A stretch of DNA of 64,000 nt, from positions 90,502,520 through 90,566,519 of the forward strand of contig OZ020598.1 in the NCBI GenBank assembly GCA_963971535.1, read 5' to 3'. This DNA is from Notolepis coatsorum. Its lineage: Eukaryota; Chordata; Actinopteri; Aulopiformes; Paralepididae. The translations under genes were made by a program, and so were the position numbers. Shown piece after piece: positions 10,867 to 23,000 of the stretch. Under the pieces are notes generated by a model. That model worked only from the letters and a program-made list of their open reading frames with translations. It made no database searches and was not told where the DNA came from. Numbering within the stretch: the first letter of the stretch is position 1; every line of letters begins with the position of its first letter.

Positions 10867-11372
10867 ATGAACACTACACAACAACAACCACCAAACGCAC
10901 ATAGCACACACATCCACACGCACACACTCACTTTAAACAAACACACTGTAGCACCCACTCCACACACTTTATAGCACACACCCACTTTAAACAAACACAC
11001 TGTAGCACCCACTCCCCACACTTTATATTTATGGATGAAGGATTGCACTACAACTCGTACACCTTACTGTAAATTGTACCTAAAATTGTACCTCATCCCA
11101 TTTCTGCTTTGCACTAGATAGTACTGTACATTAGTACACTGCATAGTATTGTGTATTGTATATTATATGGTAACTCAGAACATTGTACATATGTCTATAC
11201 CGAACACTGTGACCTCATTTTCTTCTTCTAAATTCATGCTATATTATGTTATTATGTTATTTGATACTATCTTGTCTAGCACAGTCTCTGGAGCGTAACA
11301 GTAAGAAGCATTTTGTATGAAAGTATTCTGTACTTCTGTATGACAACTATTAAAGAACTTGAACTTGAACTT

Positions 11373-11493
11373 AAACCAGACCTATCTTATATTCTGCTTT
11401 ATGGTGGGTTAAAGTTAGATTATGTAATGGTGTCACAATGGTCGCTGTTTACTACAGTACAGATTTTACCTAAAGGAAGATCCACACAGACAC
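11373..11493. other. Short spacer between two LINEs
   Basis: About 120 bp with no recognisable content, between the Rex1-type tail and the first LINE-A copy. Confidence 0.5.
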
Positions 11494-13803
11494 ACACATG
11501 AAAAAAATTTCATCAATGATAAAACGGAGGAAAACAAAAACAAACCCTGTGAGCTTTGGAAATTACTCAACAACCAACTAGGCTGCAGTAAGAAACTGAA
11601 AACCAGATCTACAAACATTAACATTAAAAAGACAGACAACACTCTCATCACAGACAAGCTGTACGTGGCCAATTACTTAAACATGTTCTTTACAAACATA
11701 GCCACAACACTGGTTAATAAACTACCCTCCCACTCTGGGCATTTTGGTGTAGAACACATCCTAGCCTTCTACAAAAACCTAGGGGTTTGCAAAGACGATT
11801 TCAAACTCGAAATAGTAACAACTGATGAGGTGTTAAAAAAACTGAGCGCCCTCCAACCTAACAAGGCCACTGGCCATGACAATATCCCCTCCAAATTCCT
11901 CAGAGACTCAGCAGCCGTCATCACCCCAGTCATCACACACATAATAAACCTCTCCATAAAACAGGGACACGTACCCAAAGACTTCAAAATTGCGAGAGTG
12001 ACCCCCCCTGCACAAAAAAGGCAGCAAATTAGATCCAGGCAACTACCGCCCTGTTTCTATTCTTACCTCCATCTCGAAAGTTATGGAGAAAATAGTCTAC
12101 GAACAGGTCGAAAAGTACCTGGCGGAAAAAAAGCTAATCTACGAATTCCAATCTGGCTTCAGAACATCCCATTCCACTGACACATGCCTCCTCTATTTGA
12201 ACGACCACATCAAACAAGAGGTGGACGCGGGCAAATACTGCGGCATGGTCATGCTGGTCCTACAAAAGGCCTTCGACACTGTCAATCACTCCATTCTGAT
12301 TGACAAGCTAAAAGCAATTGGTTTTGATAGCTTATCAGTGAGCTGGATGCAATCCTACCTGGAGGGGAGAGAACAGATGGTAGAGGTAAACGGTACTCTA
12401 TCCCCCCCCCCTCACAGTGAGCTGTGGTGTTCCACAAGGAAGCATACTAGGGCCGCTACTCTTCCTAATTTATGCAAATGACATGTCGTCAGCCTGTGAC
12501 TGCAACTTGTTCCTGTTTGCGGACGACTCAGCCCTGCTGGTCTCTGACAAGAACAAGTTGCAGGTTGAAAAAACCCTCAGCTCGGAACTAGGCAAAATCT
12601 GCATATGGCTCGCTGATAACAAACTATCATTACACATGGGCAAAACAGAGTCCATTCTCTTCGGTTCAAATAACAAACTCAGCAAGACCGACGGCTTCTC
12701 AGTTGCAGTGGGTGACAATATTGTCACAAGGAAAGACGAAATTACCTACCTGGGTTCCATCCTAGAGTCAAATCTTTCCTGTGACAAAATGGCATCCAAT
12801 GTAATAAAAAAAGTCAACCAACGAACTAGATTCTTGTACCGGATCTCCTCTCTGGTAAACAAGAATACCCTGAAGACTCTGGCAGGAGCACTCATTCAAG
12901 GGTACTACGACTATGCGTGCACCTCATGGTACCAAAGCACCTCAAAGGCGCTTAAAACAAAATTACAAACATCACAAAACAAACTGGTCAGACTACTACT
13001 TGACCTTACCCCCAGAACCCACCTCACCCCTGCCCACTTTGACAACCTAGGATGGCTTAGAGTAGACGACAGAGTACAGCAACTTGCAATGGGCCTGGTC
13101 TACAAGATACACTATACGACTAAGGTACCCATGTACATGTCAACTCAAAATACTTCCCAAAGGTCAGTGAATACCACAACCACTACACCAGAGGAAGCTC
13201 AACAAATCATGTTAAACCCAGATTCGGCTCAAACAAGGGACTAAATACGTTTCGCAATTATGCCACATCAATGTGGAACGCCCTACCCAAAGCTGTAAAG
13301 GAATGTGAATCCCTACCCACATTCAAAACCGCTCTTAAAGAGCACCTACGGTGGGCTGCAATTCGAAACTGGCCACCATAAATGCCCAAAACCCCCACCA
13401 CCTCCTAATTGACAGTCTCCTCCCCACCGCATGTATATATTCCCTCCCCGCCGTATGTATATCTCTCTCCCACCCACCCACCCCCTCCTAATGTACAGTC
13501 CCCTCCCCATCATATGTATATCTGTCAGGATCTAGGGGTAACAGTACTGTATATTTGAATACCGTTTATGTCACAAATGTATCAGTACTAAATACCTATA
13601 TGTCCCTATGCCATAAATGTCATGTATGTTGTGTATGTCATAAATGTCTATATGAATTGAAAATGGGGGACCCTGATGGAAACAAGACAAACGTCTTTCT
13701 CAGGTCTGCATCCCCTTAACAATTGTGTGTATTGAGCCGTACTGTATTGTACCCATTCTGCAATCTGTTAAATAAAGTTTTCATTCATTCATTCATTCAT
13801 TCA
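11494..13803 (+). mobile_element. LINE-A copy 1 (longest copy in the window)
   Basis: A 5'-truncated non-LTR retrotransposon of a second family, with most of a reverse transcriptase ORF, a 3' UTR with C-rich runs and CCCCTCC patches, the conserved 3' block AATTGAAAATGGGGGACCCT, and a tail CTGCAATCTGTTAAATAAAG followed by (CATT)n. Other copies end in (CAAT)n. I am not sure of the clade; the reverse transcriptase has AFDTVNH and LFADDSALLV motifs. At least eight copies or 3' ends occur in this window. Confidence 0.88.
11665..13244 (+). pseudogene. LINE-A reverse transcriptase, frameshifted
   Basis: Three overlapping frames together cover an N-terminal segment (QPNKATGHDNIPSKFLRDS), the palm (LQKAFDTVNHSILIDKLKAI, then [20 protein letters not shown] and FADDSALLV) and the thumb/C-terminal part (YLGSILESNL, NKLVRLLLDLTPR). 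A one-base break lies in a C run near 12003 and another in a 10-C run at 12402-12411, between VNGTL and SCGVPQG. The upstream endonuclease is absent. See the finding on the shared offset in other copies. Confidence 0.85.
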
Positions 13804-13804
13804 A

Positions 13805-14201
13805 CTCTATTTGAACGACCACATCAAACAAGAGGTGGACGTGGGCAAATACTGCGGCATGGTCCTGCTGGACCTCCAAAAGGCTTTCGACACTGTCAAT
13901 CACTCCATTCTGATTGATAAGCTAAAAGCAATTGGTTTTGATAGTTCATCAGTGAGCTGGATGCAATCCTACCTGGAGGGGAGAGAACAGATGGTGGAGG
14001 TGAACGGTACTCTACCCCCCCCCCCCCCCCCTCACAGTGAGCTGTGGTGTTCCACAAGGAAGCATACTAGGACCTTTACTGTTCCTAATTTATGCAAATG
14101 ACATGTCATTAGCTTGTGACCGCAACTTGTTCCTGTTCGCGGACGACGACTCAGCCCTGCTGGTCTGTACTGTACCCATTCTGCAATCTGTTAATAAAGT
14201 T

Positions 14202-14278
<77 letters not shown>
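13805..14278 (+). mobile_element. LINE-A copy 2, internally deleted, abutting THOC3
   Basis: It starts inside the reverse transcriptase (LNDHIKQEVDVGKYCG), carries a 17-C run at 14015-14031, reaches FADDDSALLV, and then jumps at about 14167 straight to the family's 3' end (TGTACCCATTCTGCAATCTG). A tail of about 18 CAAT units ends at 14278. The THOC3 start codon follows after 66 bp. Confidence 0.88.
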
Positions 14279-14344
14279 CAGAAAACAGTCCACTACTCCA
14301 CAGCACGTTTGCTTTCCTGTCCGAACCCGACAACGTCATGACGC
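14279..14344 (+). promoter_or_regulatory. THOC3 5' UTR/core promoter remnant
   Basis: The only non-repeat sequence between the LINE tail and the THOC3 start. It has no TATA box. A short upstream ATG at 14338 is out of frame with THOC3 and overlaps its start. Either the core promoter lies inside the LINE or transcription starts within these 66 bp, unless an upstream non-coding exon exists. Confidence 0.4.
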
Positions 14345-14548
14345 ATGGCTTCCAAGATGGCGTCGCACTCGCAGTCGCAGTACTACCAAGAGATGCAAGA
14401 GAGCTTCAGAAATAACAACAAAAGTCGTGAATTCCCGGCGCACACAGCAAAGGTGCATTCGGTTGCGTGGAGCTGCGATGGCAGGAGACTCGCCTCCGGG
14501 TCTTTTGACAAAACAGCCAGTGTTTTCGTCCTGGAAAAAGACCGTTTG
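14345..14548 (+). CDS. thoc3: THOC3 exon 1 (start)
   Basis: Encodes MASKMASHSQSQYYQEMQ through LEKDRL; donor TTG|GTGAGT. Two in-frame ATGs compete: 14345 (C at -3) and 14357, which has A at -3 and G at +4 and so the better initiation context. Starting at 14357 would remove four residues. It contains most of WD repeat 1. Confidence 0.93.
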
Positions 14549-16980
14549 GTGAGTCTCTTTGACAGTTAGCTAGCATGCTAGCGTTAGCATTGCTTCAATG
14601 AATGAATTAACTTGGCAGCTACCTGTTTGAATGAATGAATGGCAACTTTATTTAACATATTTCAGAATGGGTACAAATACAGTACGGCTCAATACGCACA
14701 ATTGTTAAGGGTGTGCAGACCAGAGAAAGACGTTTGTCTTGTTTACATCAGGGTCTCCCATTTTCAATTCACTGTTTGATTGATTGATTGAAAACTTTAT
14801 TAACAGATTGCAGAATGGGTACAGTACAGTACAGCTCAATACATACAATTGTTAAGGGGATGCAGACCAGAGAAAGACTTTCGTCTTGTTTACATCAGGG
14901 TCCCCCATTTTCAATTCATCGTAACATATATGACATACATGACATACAGATAGACACAGTACTGCTACATCTATACATTTATGACATACCAGATTTGCAA
15001 ATACAGTACTGTTTGTGATACAAAAAGAGTCCAGAAAAAAAGAGTATATACATTTGGCGTAGAAACTGTACATTGGATTGGGTAGGGGGGTGGGGGACTG
15101 TACATTGGAGGTGGTTGGGGGGGGGGGGGGGGGGGGCGGTTGGGTAGGAGGGGTGGGTGGGGAACACTGTACAACTATACAAACAAAACTGTACATTGGA
15201 ATATTGACAAGACCATACTTGGTAATTTACTGTACATTGGAGGGGGCTGTGTTAGGACATTTACAGGGGCCAGTTTCGAATTGCAATCTCCGCCGTAGGT
15301 GTTTTTTGACCTACCTGTATGGATGATTCAGCCAGTAACGTTGTGTGCGCTGTTTTTTTTTTGTCTCAACACTTAACATTTGCTACTGTCGTCAAAGTTA
15401 GTCAGATAAAATTAATCTGGGTGTAAGTTAGCTAAATTCTATTCAATTTATAGAAATTGACATAATTTTTTGGGATGTCATAAATGTCACTATGAATTGA
15501 AAATGGGGGACCCTGATGTAAACAAGACAAATGTCTTTCTCTGGTCTGCATCCCCTTTGTACCCATTCTGCAATCTGTTAAATAAAGTTTTCATTCATTC
15601 ATTCATTCATTCATGGCTAACAACAACAGCCAGGTTAAACTTAACCTTAACTTACCCCCCCCCCCCCCCCCCAGGTGAAGGAGAACAACTACCGAGGTCA
15701 CAGTGACAGTGTGGACCAGCTGTGTTGGCACCCAACCAACCCAGACCTGTTTGTTACGGCGTCAGGAGACAAGACCATACGGATATGGGACGTGCGCACC
15801 ACCAAATGCATTGCCACAGTCACTACTAAAGGCAAGCAATGCTACCTGTACTGTATATTTGTAGATCTGGTATGTCATAAATGTCTAGATGCAACAGTAT
15901 TGTCTACCTGTATATGTCATTTATGTTGTGATGAATTGAAAATGGGGGATACCGTGATGTAAACAAGACGAAAGTCTTTCTCTGGTCTGCATCCCCTTAA
16001 CAATAATTGTGTATTGAGCCGTACTGTATTGTACCCATTCTGCAATCTGTTAATACAATTTTCAATCAATCAATCAATCAAATCAAACCTCGCTGCGTGT
16101 GCTGCTGGTTAGACCTACCTTGGTCCTAGTCTTGCTTTGTGAAAGCTCTGGCAGAACCCTTTATCGTTGCTCACTATGGGGAAAAAACATTCTGAGTTGT
16201 GTGTACTTTTCAAACCAATTACAGTTGTCTAGTATCAGGGCCGACGTTCCACTCTACTGGTTAAAGTTGCTTACTCATGAGTAGTACGTTCGTTGACAAA
16301 GAAAAATAAGGTCCACAGCCGCTCCGGTGTAAAACAAAGATATCGAAATGGTTTATTTCTCTTCCACAGCGAAGTCTTTCTTTACAGAAGTGATCCTAAA
16401 CCTATTTTCCTAAATATTCACGTCACTACTACAAGGTAAGAAAACTGTATTTTCCCAGTCTCCAAAATCACTGCCGACTCGACACATGAAAATTCCTCCA
16501 CACTGGAAAGCCGAAAATCTATGTTTAGTCTATCTGTTCAGTACGCGTCTATGCTTAACCCAAACGGTTCATGCGTTTTGCAAATCTGATTGGCCACTGA
16601 CGTTTCTGGTCATGTGACATGTGCGCCCAATCGCGTGACTCACCCATTTCTGCCTCGACCAGCAGCAAACCCTAACCGTTCTATCGCCATGCTCTAAGAC
16701 AGACTCTAACCTTAACCAACTTCGAAAGAGTGCCTAAGCTTAACCGGGGAAAGAACTTGCCGTCACACGATTGGTTTTGTTTACATCAGGGTCCCCCATT
16801 ATCAATTCATCAGGACATATATGACATACATGACATACAGATATACAGTACTGCTACATCTATACATTTATGACATACCATATTTGCAAATACAGTACTG
16901 TTTGTGATACAAAAAGAGTCCAGAAAAGAGTATAAACATTTGACGTAAAAACTGTACATTGGGGTAGGTGGGGTGGGGTG

Positions 16981-17013
<33 letters not shown>

Positions 17014-20000
17014 CACTGTACAACTGTACAAGCAAAACTGTACATTGGAATATTGACAACCATACTTGGTCATTTACTGTACATTGGAGGGGGTTGGGTT
17101 AGGACATTTCCATGGGCCAGTTTCGAATTGCAGTCTCCCGTAGGTGTTCTTTGAGAGTGTTTTTGAAAGTGGGTAGTGATTCACATTCCTTTACAGCTTT
17201 GGGTAGGGCGTTCCACATTGATGTGGCATAATTGCAAAACGTGTTTAGTCCCTTGTTTGAGCCGAATCTGGGTTTAACATGATTTGTGGAGCTCCCTCTG
17301 GTGTTGTGATCGTGGTATTCACTGACCTTTGGGAAGTATTTTGACATGTACATGGGTGGGTACCTTGGTCGTGTAGTGTATCTTGTAGACCAGGCCCATT
17401 GCAAGTTGCTGTACTCTGTCGTCTACTCTAAGCCATCCTAGGTTGTCAAAGTGGGCAGGGGTGAGGTGGGTTCTAGGAGTAAGGTCAAGCAGTAGTCTGA
17501 CCAGTTTGTTTTGAGATGTTTGTAATTTTGTTTTTAGCGCCTTTTGAGGTGCTTTGGTACCATGTGGTGCAAGCATAGTCGTAGTACCCTTGTATGAGTG
17601 CTCCTGCCAGAGTCTCAGGGTGTTCTTGTTTACCAGAGAGGAGATCCGGTACAAGAATCGAGTTTGTTGGTTGACTTTTTTTTATTACATTGGATGCCAT
17701 TTTGTCACTGACATCACACATGTTCTAGAATGTTCTATTATGACAAATAAGACTGTTCAATGACTTTATCTAAATCCAATCAACACTCCTAATTAATGCT
17801 GTTTCAATGTAAGGTTATAAAAATAAACATATAAACATTCATATAATACAATAACCTAAATATATAGCTTTGGCTCCTCTACATCTAGGGTGGCTCTAAG
17901 CCCAAAGTACACCTTGCACTATGGCTCGTGGGAGAAATGTTTCTTTGTCAAAGTGCCATTCCATCATCGGAGAGCAGCTTGCTAGCTGGAAGGCTTGTTT
18001 GTTGTTGATCCTAGAGATGAAAATTGAGCGGAGGAAGAGTAGAATTCCTATTGATATGTCGAGTCGACCAATGGGAGGCTTCCGCACGCAGTCAACAAAC
18101 CTCCTGCAAGTCGCCCTTGTCCTACTAGACCCTTACCTCTTGACAGGGATACGATTGTTGAGATTCTCTTACACGGAGAGTTTGACGACGTTCCACTGTC
18201 AAACATCTCTGCCCAAAGAGGAAGTAAACTAACTAATGCTACCTATACTCATATAGTTATATTATTTTCCCATAACATATTGAATAAATAATATTATATT
18301 TTTGTTCCCCCGCCCATATTTTTTTGTCTCGTATTAAATACAAACCGAAAATGAGTAAAAATTTAAATAGTAAAATGTTATGCTGTCTGTACAGCCTTTT
18401 ATATTCACTTTGTCCTTTAATGCAGCCATAAAGGTATGGTTTCCTTACAGAGAAAAGATAGTCCGTTTTACTTTTCGGATGACTACATCCCTACATAACT
18501 CGTAAAAATGTTCATACAGGGGCGCCCAAGTGGTGAACCATGTAACGCGCTGCGTCGCGAAGCGGCCGACCCGGGTTCGATTCCCGGACCCGGCGTCCCC
18601 CGCCGAATGTCTCCCGTTCCTCCTCTCTCTCTCTCTCTCTACCGGACTGCCCGGTAGCAAAAACAAGAAAAAATCTACCAAAAACATAATAATAAAATAA
18701 AATAAAAGTTCATACAATTACACACTTAATTCTTGGTTATTTGTGTTACTCTGTATACACCCAATTCAACATGTAGTCGCATTTCTTTTAAACAATTTTG
18801 GTCACGGGTGTCCGGATGTGCACCACATTTAGTCTCTCTCGGTCAGAGGTGTTCAGCTGGCTGTGACGTACAGGCTTGGTTGCAAAATTGTGGATTTTAT
18901 GGTGGTTTTTATTGTGGATCTATTGTGATGTTTCTTCTTGATCTGTGAAGCCCATGGAGGGATTCCCTTAACCCTTGCACTGCCACACTACCAAATGGTT
19001 AACACTTTAACTGCAACAATACAGAAGGTTAACCCTTTCACTCCACACGACAAAGGGTTAACCCTTTCACAACCACACTACAGAAGGTTAACCTAAACAA
19101 TCAATCCATGCCAAAGCTAGTTATGTAAAAGTTGAAAGACACTGTCACAGCCGTGCTTATTTGGCAAAATGACATCCTCAAGCCGTTTTCAGTCAGGGGA
19201 GTGTCATGGTTTCTCCATAGAGCCCCGTCATACTTTTTCAGCACAGCAGCTGGAGCAGGTAGTGGGCAACTTAGTCACGTGAGTCAGTTGGTATTGCCGG
19301 TTGGCTCGAACACGGTATGTTTGTATACAGCGAACAGGTCTATTGACTCCTGCTTTTTTCTGTGTCCATCTGTAGGTGAAAACATTAATATCTGCTGGAG
19401 TCCTGATGGCCAGACCATCGCCGTGGGCAACAAGGACGACGTGGTCACCTTCATCGACGTCAAGACCAACCGGTCGAGGGCCGATGAGCAGTTCAAGTTC
19501 GAGGTGAACGAGATCTCCTGGAACAACGACAACGACATGTTCTTCCTCACCAACGGCAACGGCTGCATCAACATCCTCAGGTAGGTTTGATCCATAAAGA
19601 AGTCTAAATTATACCTCAATGTGTGTGTATGGGTATTTGATCTATACAGCTTCCAGTACATAGCCAAAGTGTAACTGAGGGGTACAATTCCCTGACTGTA
19701 TTGATAAGTATGGTATTATTAAACCACTACCTCTTGTACTTTAACTTCTGGCCATCCAGTACATGATATAGATATGATGAACACTTTCCCACCTGATGAA
19801 ACGAAGTCCACACAAATGTACAAATCGAATATTTTATATAGCAAAGGGTATATACAACGTTCACTTGATGACATTTATGATTTGAAATGCACTTGTATGG
19901 CAAATGAGTATTCGTAGGTAAATCAACATTGAATGTCCAATCTCTGGTTACGCAGGGAGTAAGTATACAACCCGGTTCTTTAGGGAACTATAGCGATGGT

Positions 20001-23000
20001 ACTTAAATGATTATAGCTGGATACACTAAGGGGGGGGGGGGGGGGTCCCGCTGGTTGTAAGACAGTAGGAGGGGGGGTTAGAAGAGCCGCTGGCGGTATC
20101 CCATCTGGCCGACGATTTCTTGGGAGAATTCAGAGTCCTGAACACGATGCCCACAGAACCTCGGTCCGCAGATGAATACAGCTGGACCCTCTGGTGGACG
20201 GTAGCTGCCGGTCCACAACGGAGAGACGTGAGGCGACCTCACTGGTGTAGAGCGCCGTCTCACCTGGACTCCTCTCCGGGGGGTAGTTCCAACACTCAGC
20301 AGTGTTGGCCGTTATCCATGGAATAATCAAAGCACCCAAAGCATGTAGATAATCCAAGCCGTGGAAGGCTCGCCGTCGTCCGGGTAAAGTAATCCAATGT
20401 ACAGGTCCACTCGTCCTGGCCCGGAGCTCCTCGGATGCAAGCACCACAAGTGGTCTGCCCAGCCTGGTTAAGACTCCAGATAACGTCAGGAACGATGGGG
20501 GTGCTGCTCACTTTATAACTCTAACCGAACGATGCACCATACATAATAGACTATTATTAGCTTAATAGAAATACGTCCAACTCGACGGTATAGTGCCAAA
20601 CTATGACAATTCAACTATTAATCCACACGATATCTCAATGCCTATTCTGAGGCCAAGTAGGCTTTACTGCACCACACGTGCGTCGTGGGTGAGGCTTCGC
20701 GTCTGTTACTAGGTTGGAGGGTAAAGAACTAATGGACTAAAAGAAAGTTCTACTTTACTTGCGCCATATATATATGCGCTGTGAACAAATAGTACCATTC
20801 GTATTTCGCCAGACGTATTCCTACGCGGAACCGGGCTTGCCACGACATGTTGGTCGGCACGATTGAACTTGAACCTAGGGGTATGGCTGCTGGCGCCAGG
20901 TTCTCGTCCAATGGTAGAATGAAACTATTATGGGCTGTTTAGTAGACTAAAGGGATATTCAGTGCATATTGTACAAGGAATATACAGGGGATATCAAACG
21001 ATATACAAATACTATTAAATATATATCCATAAATAAATATATATATTCGGTTTAATCTGATCCTTCACAACACAAAGGTTGTTTGCACATACATATATTG
21101 TAGGGGTGGACATTTGAAGGCATATTATTATTCAAATATTATATTATAAATAATTTTTTTTAAAGTTAATCGATTAACCAAACTACCAAAATTAGAAAGT
21201 GTGCAGCGCACTCTTATTGTAGGCTGAAGGGCTTATTATTAAAGATGGTTTTTGAAGTCATGTGGTTGAAGTCATTTGGTCCCCTACTCTTGATTTCAAA
21301 GCATTTACTACATATCATCTGCATTTGCTGTTCACTAGCATTAGCGCTAAAATTAGCAACCAACGATTACGGCTAATATTTGTTATTTAAAGGTTGATGA
21401 AGACGTCTTTAATACTATTCATCTCCTTCAACCCCCATCCCTCCAGTCTTTCATTAAAGCTAGCGTGAATGTTTGTATGGAACAGACGAGTAAGGATGCA
21501 TTTATATACAATATGGAACTTTACAGTAATGATGATGATAACCTTCTTGTCTTTTGGTTGTGCTTCCAGTTACCCTGAACTGAAGCCTATCCAGTCCATC
21601 AACGCCCACCCCTCCAACTGTATCTGCATCAAGTTCGACCCCACAGGGAAGTACTTTGCCACAGGGAGCGCAGATGCTGTGGTCAGCCTGTGGAACATAG
21701 AGGAGCTGGTCTGCGTACGCTGCTTCTCCAGGTCTGTGTTATGTTTATGTTTATGTTTATTAAAGGATTCCCATTAGAGACGCATGAAAGAGCCTCTAGT
21801 CTTCCTGGGGTCCAGGACAAAACAAATACAAATGTACAACAAAAAATACAAATTAAAGTAAAACAAAATGCAAAAATAAAATATACACAAATATTCACAT
21901 ATTTGCAAAGTTCACATTATCAAATCTAACATTCCAGTCAAAAAAATAATAATTACACAGATAACGGTTACTTGACAAGTTTGCAAGATATCTCTTAATA
22001 TATTTTTTGAAAGTAATTTTGTTATGTATTGTAGATGAGATGTTTTTTGGGCAGAGCATTCCAGAGTACTATTGACCTATATATGCCAGTGAGTTTGAGT
22101 AAATTAGATTTTGGTGCTGTTTTTGTTCAGATTTGACCAGAAGTGGCCCCTCTAGTGTTGTAACCATGTTCAGAAGTCATTTGCAACTGATGAGCCAAGC
22201 TAGATGGCTTACCAGTGCTGATAATGTTCCACAGTAGCATTAGAAGACTCGCAGATACAAACATTTCAACCATTAGCCATGCCAGATGTTCATGCATAAA
22301 ACGAATACTGGCTGTATGAACAGCCTAGTGCCAGACGAGAGAGAAAGTGTGTTTAACTTTGGCCACAATTGGGGACACATTTCAGACTTCACACCAGTTG
22401 ATTATGATTAGGCTTGCCCAGTAAAAGACAAAACTACTGTCCCAAATTAGTTCAAAATCTGATGACAAGAGTGAGCTTACCTGTCCAGCAGAAATGGAGC
22501 ACCATGTGTCATGTGGCGCCACAAAGGTTTCCCACAGACGGCTTTGGCTGATGACGGGGCCTGGGAGATTTATTTCTCAGCATTTGATTTATTGGTAGCT
22601 GACTGGATGTAAAACTATTTCACCAATTTCACCAAACCAAAAAAATGCCTATTCTAGCTTTAACTCTGTTTAAAATGAGTCTAGTTTTTTTTTTGGGCGA
22701 TTGCATACCCAAAGTAATTTGCGATTTATTATACTTTATATACTCATAGCACATGCATGAAGTCTGGTCTCTTTTGAAAGGTAACATTCTGAAGTTTCTT
22801 ACACAATAAAGAAAAATCACTGAGTGCTAATGAAATAGAGTAACAGAGGTCCTGGAGGCTAGACTGACCTACCCTAGCTTTAAGACGGTGTATGTTAAAG
22901 AGTGTTCCTCTCCCTCCTCTTCCTGCAGGCTGGACTGGCCGGTGAGGACGTTGAGTTTCAGCCATGATGGGAAGATGTTGGCTTCAGCTTCAGAAGATCA

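Larger units (their letters stand above)
9016..11372 (+). mobile_element. Rex1/CR1-type LINE, 5'-truncated, interrupted by a SINE
   Basis: The element contains the 3' two-thirds of a reverse transcriptase ORF (9066-10012, resuming 10534-10866), then a 3' UTR of about 500 bp with alternating CACACTTTA/AACAAACACACTG repeats. It ends in a (TTGAAC)n-like tail (GAACTTGAACTTGAACTT, to 11372). The 5' end near 9016 is approximate. Antisense 3' ends of the same family occur at 1873, 39991, 42094 and 47563/51348. Confidence 0.85.

Noticed and set aside
18519..18600. Functional tRNA gene
   Set aside because: It has A- and B-box-like sequence but continues into a SINE body with A tail and target duplication, and no proper cloverleaf is evident.
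20078..20511. Overlapping ORFs on both strands as an additional exon or nested gene in THOC3 intron 3
   Set aside because: THOC3 is complete without it, the frames overlap in several phases, and the region looks like an unclassified repeat.
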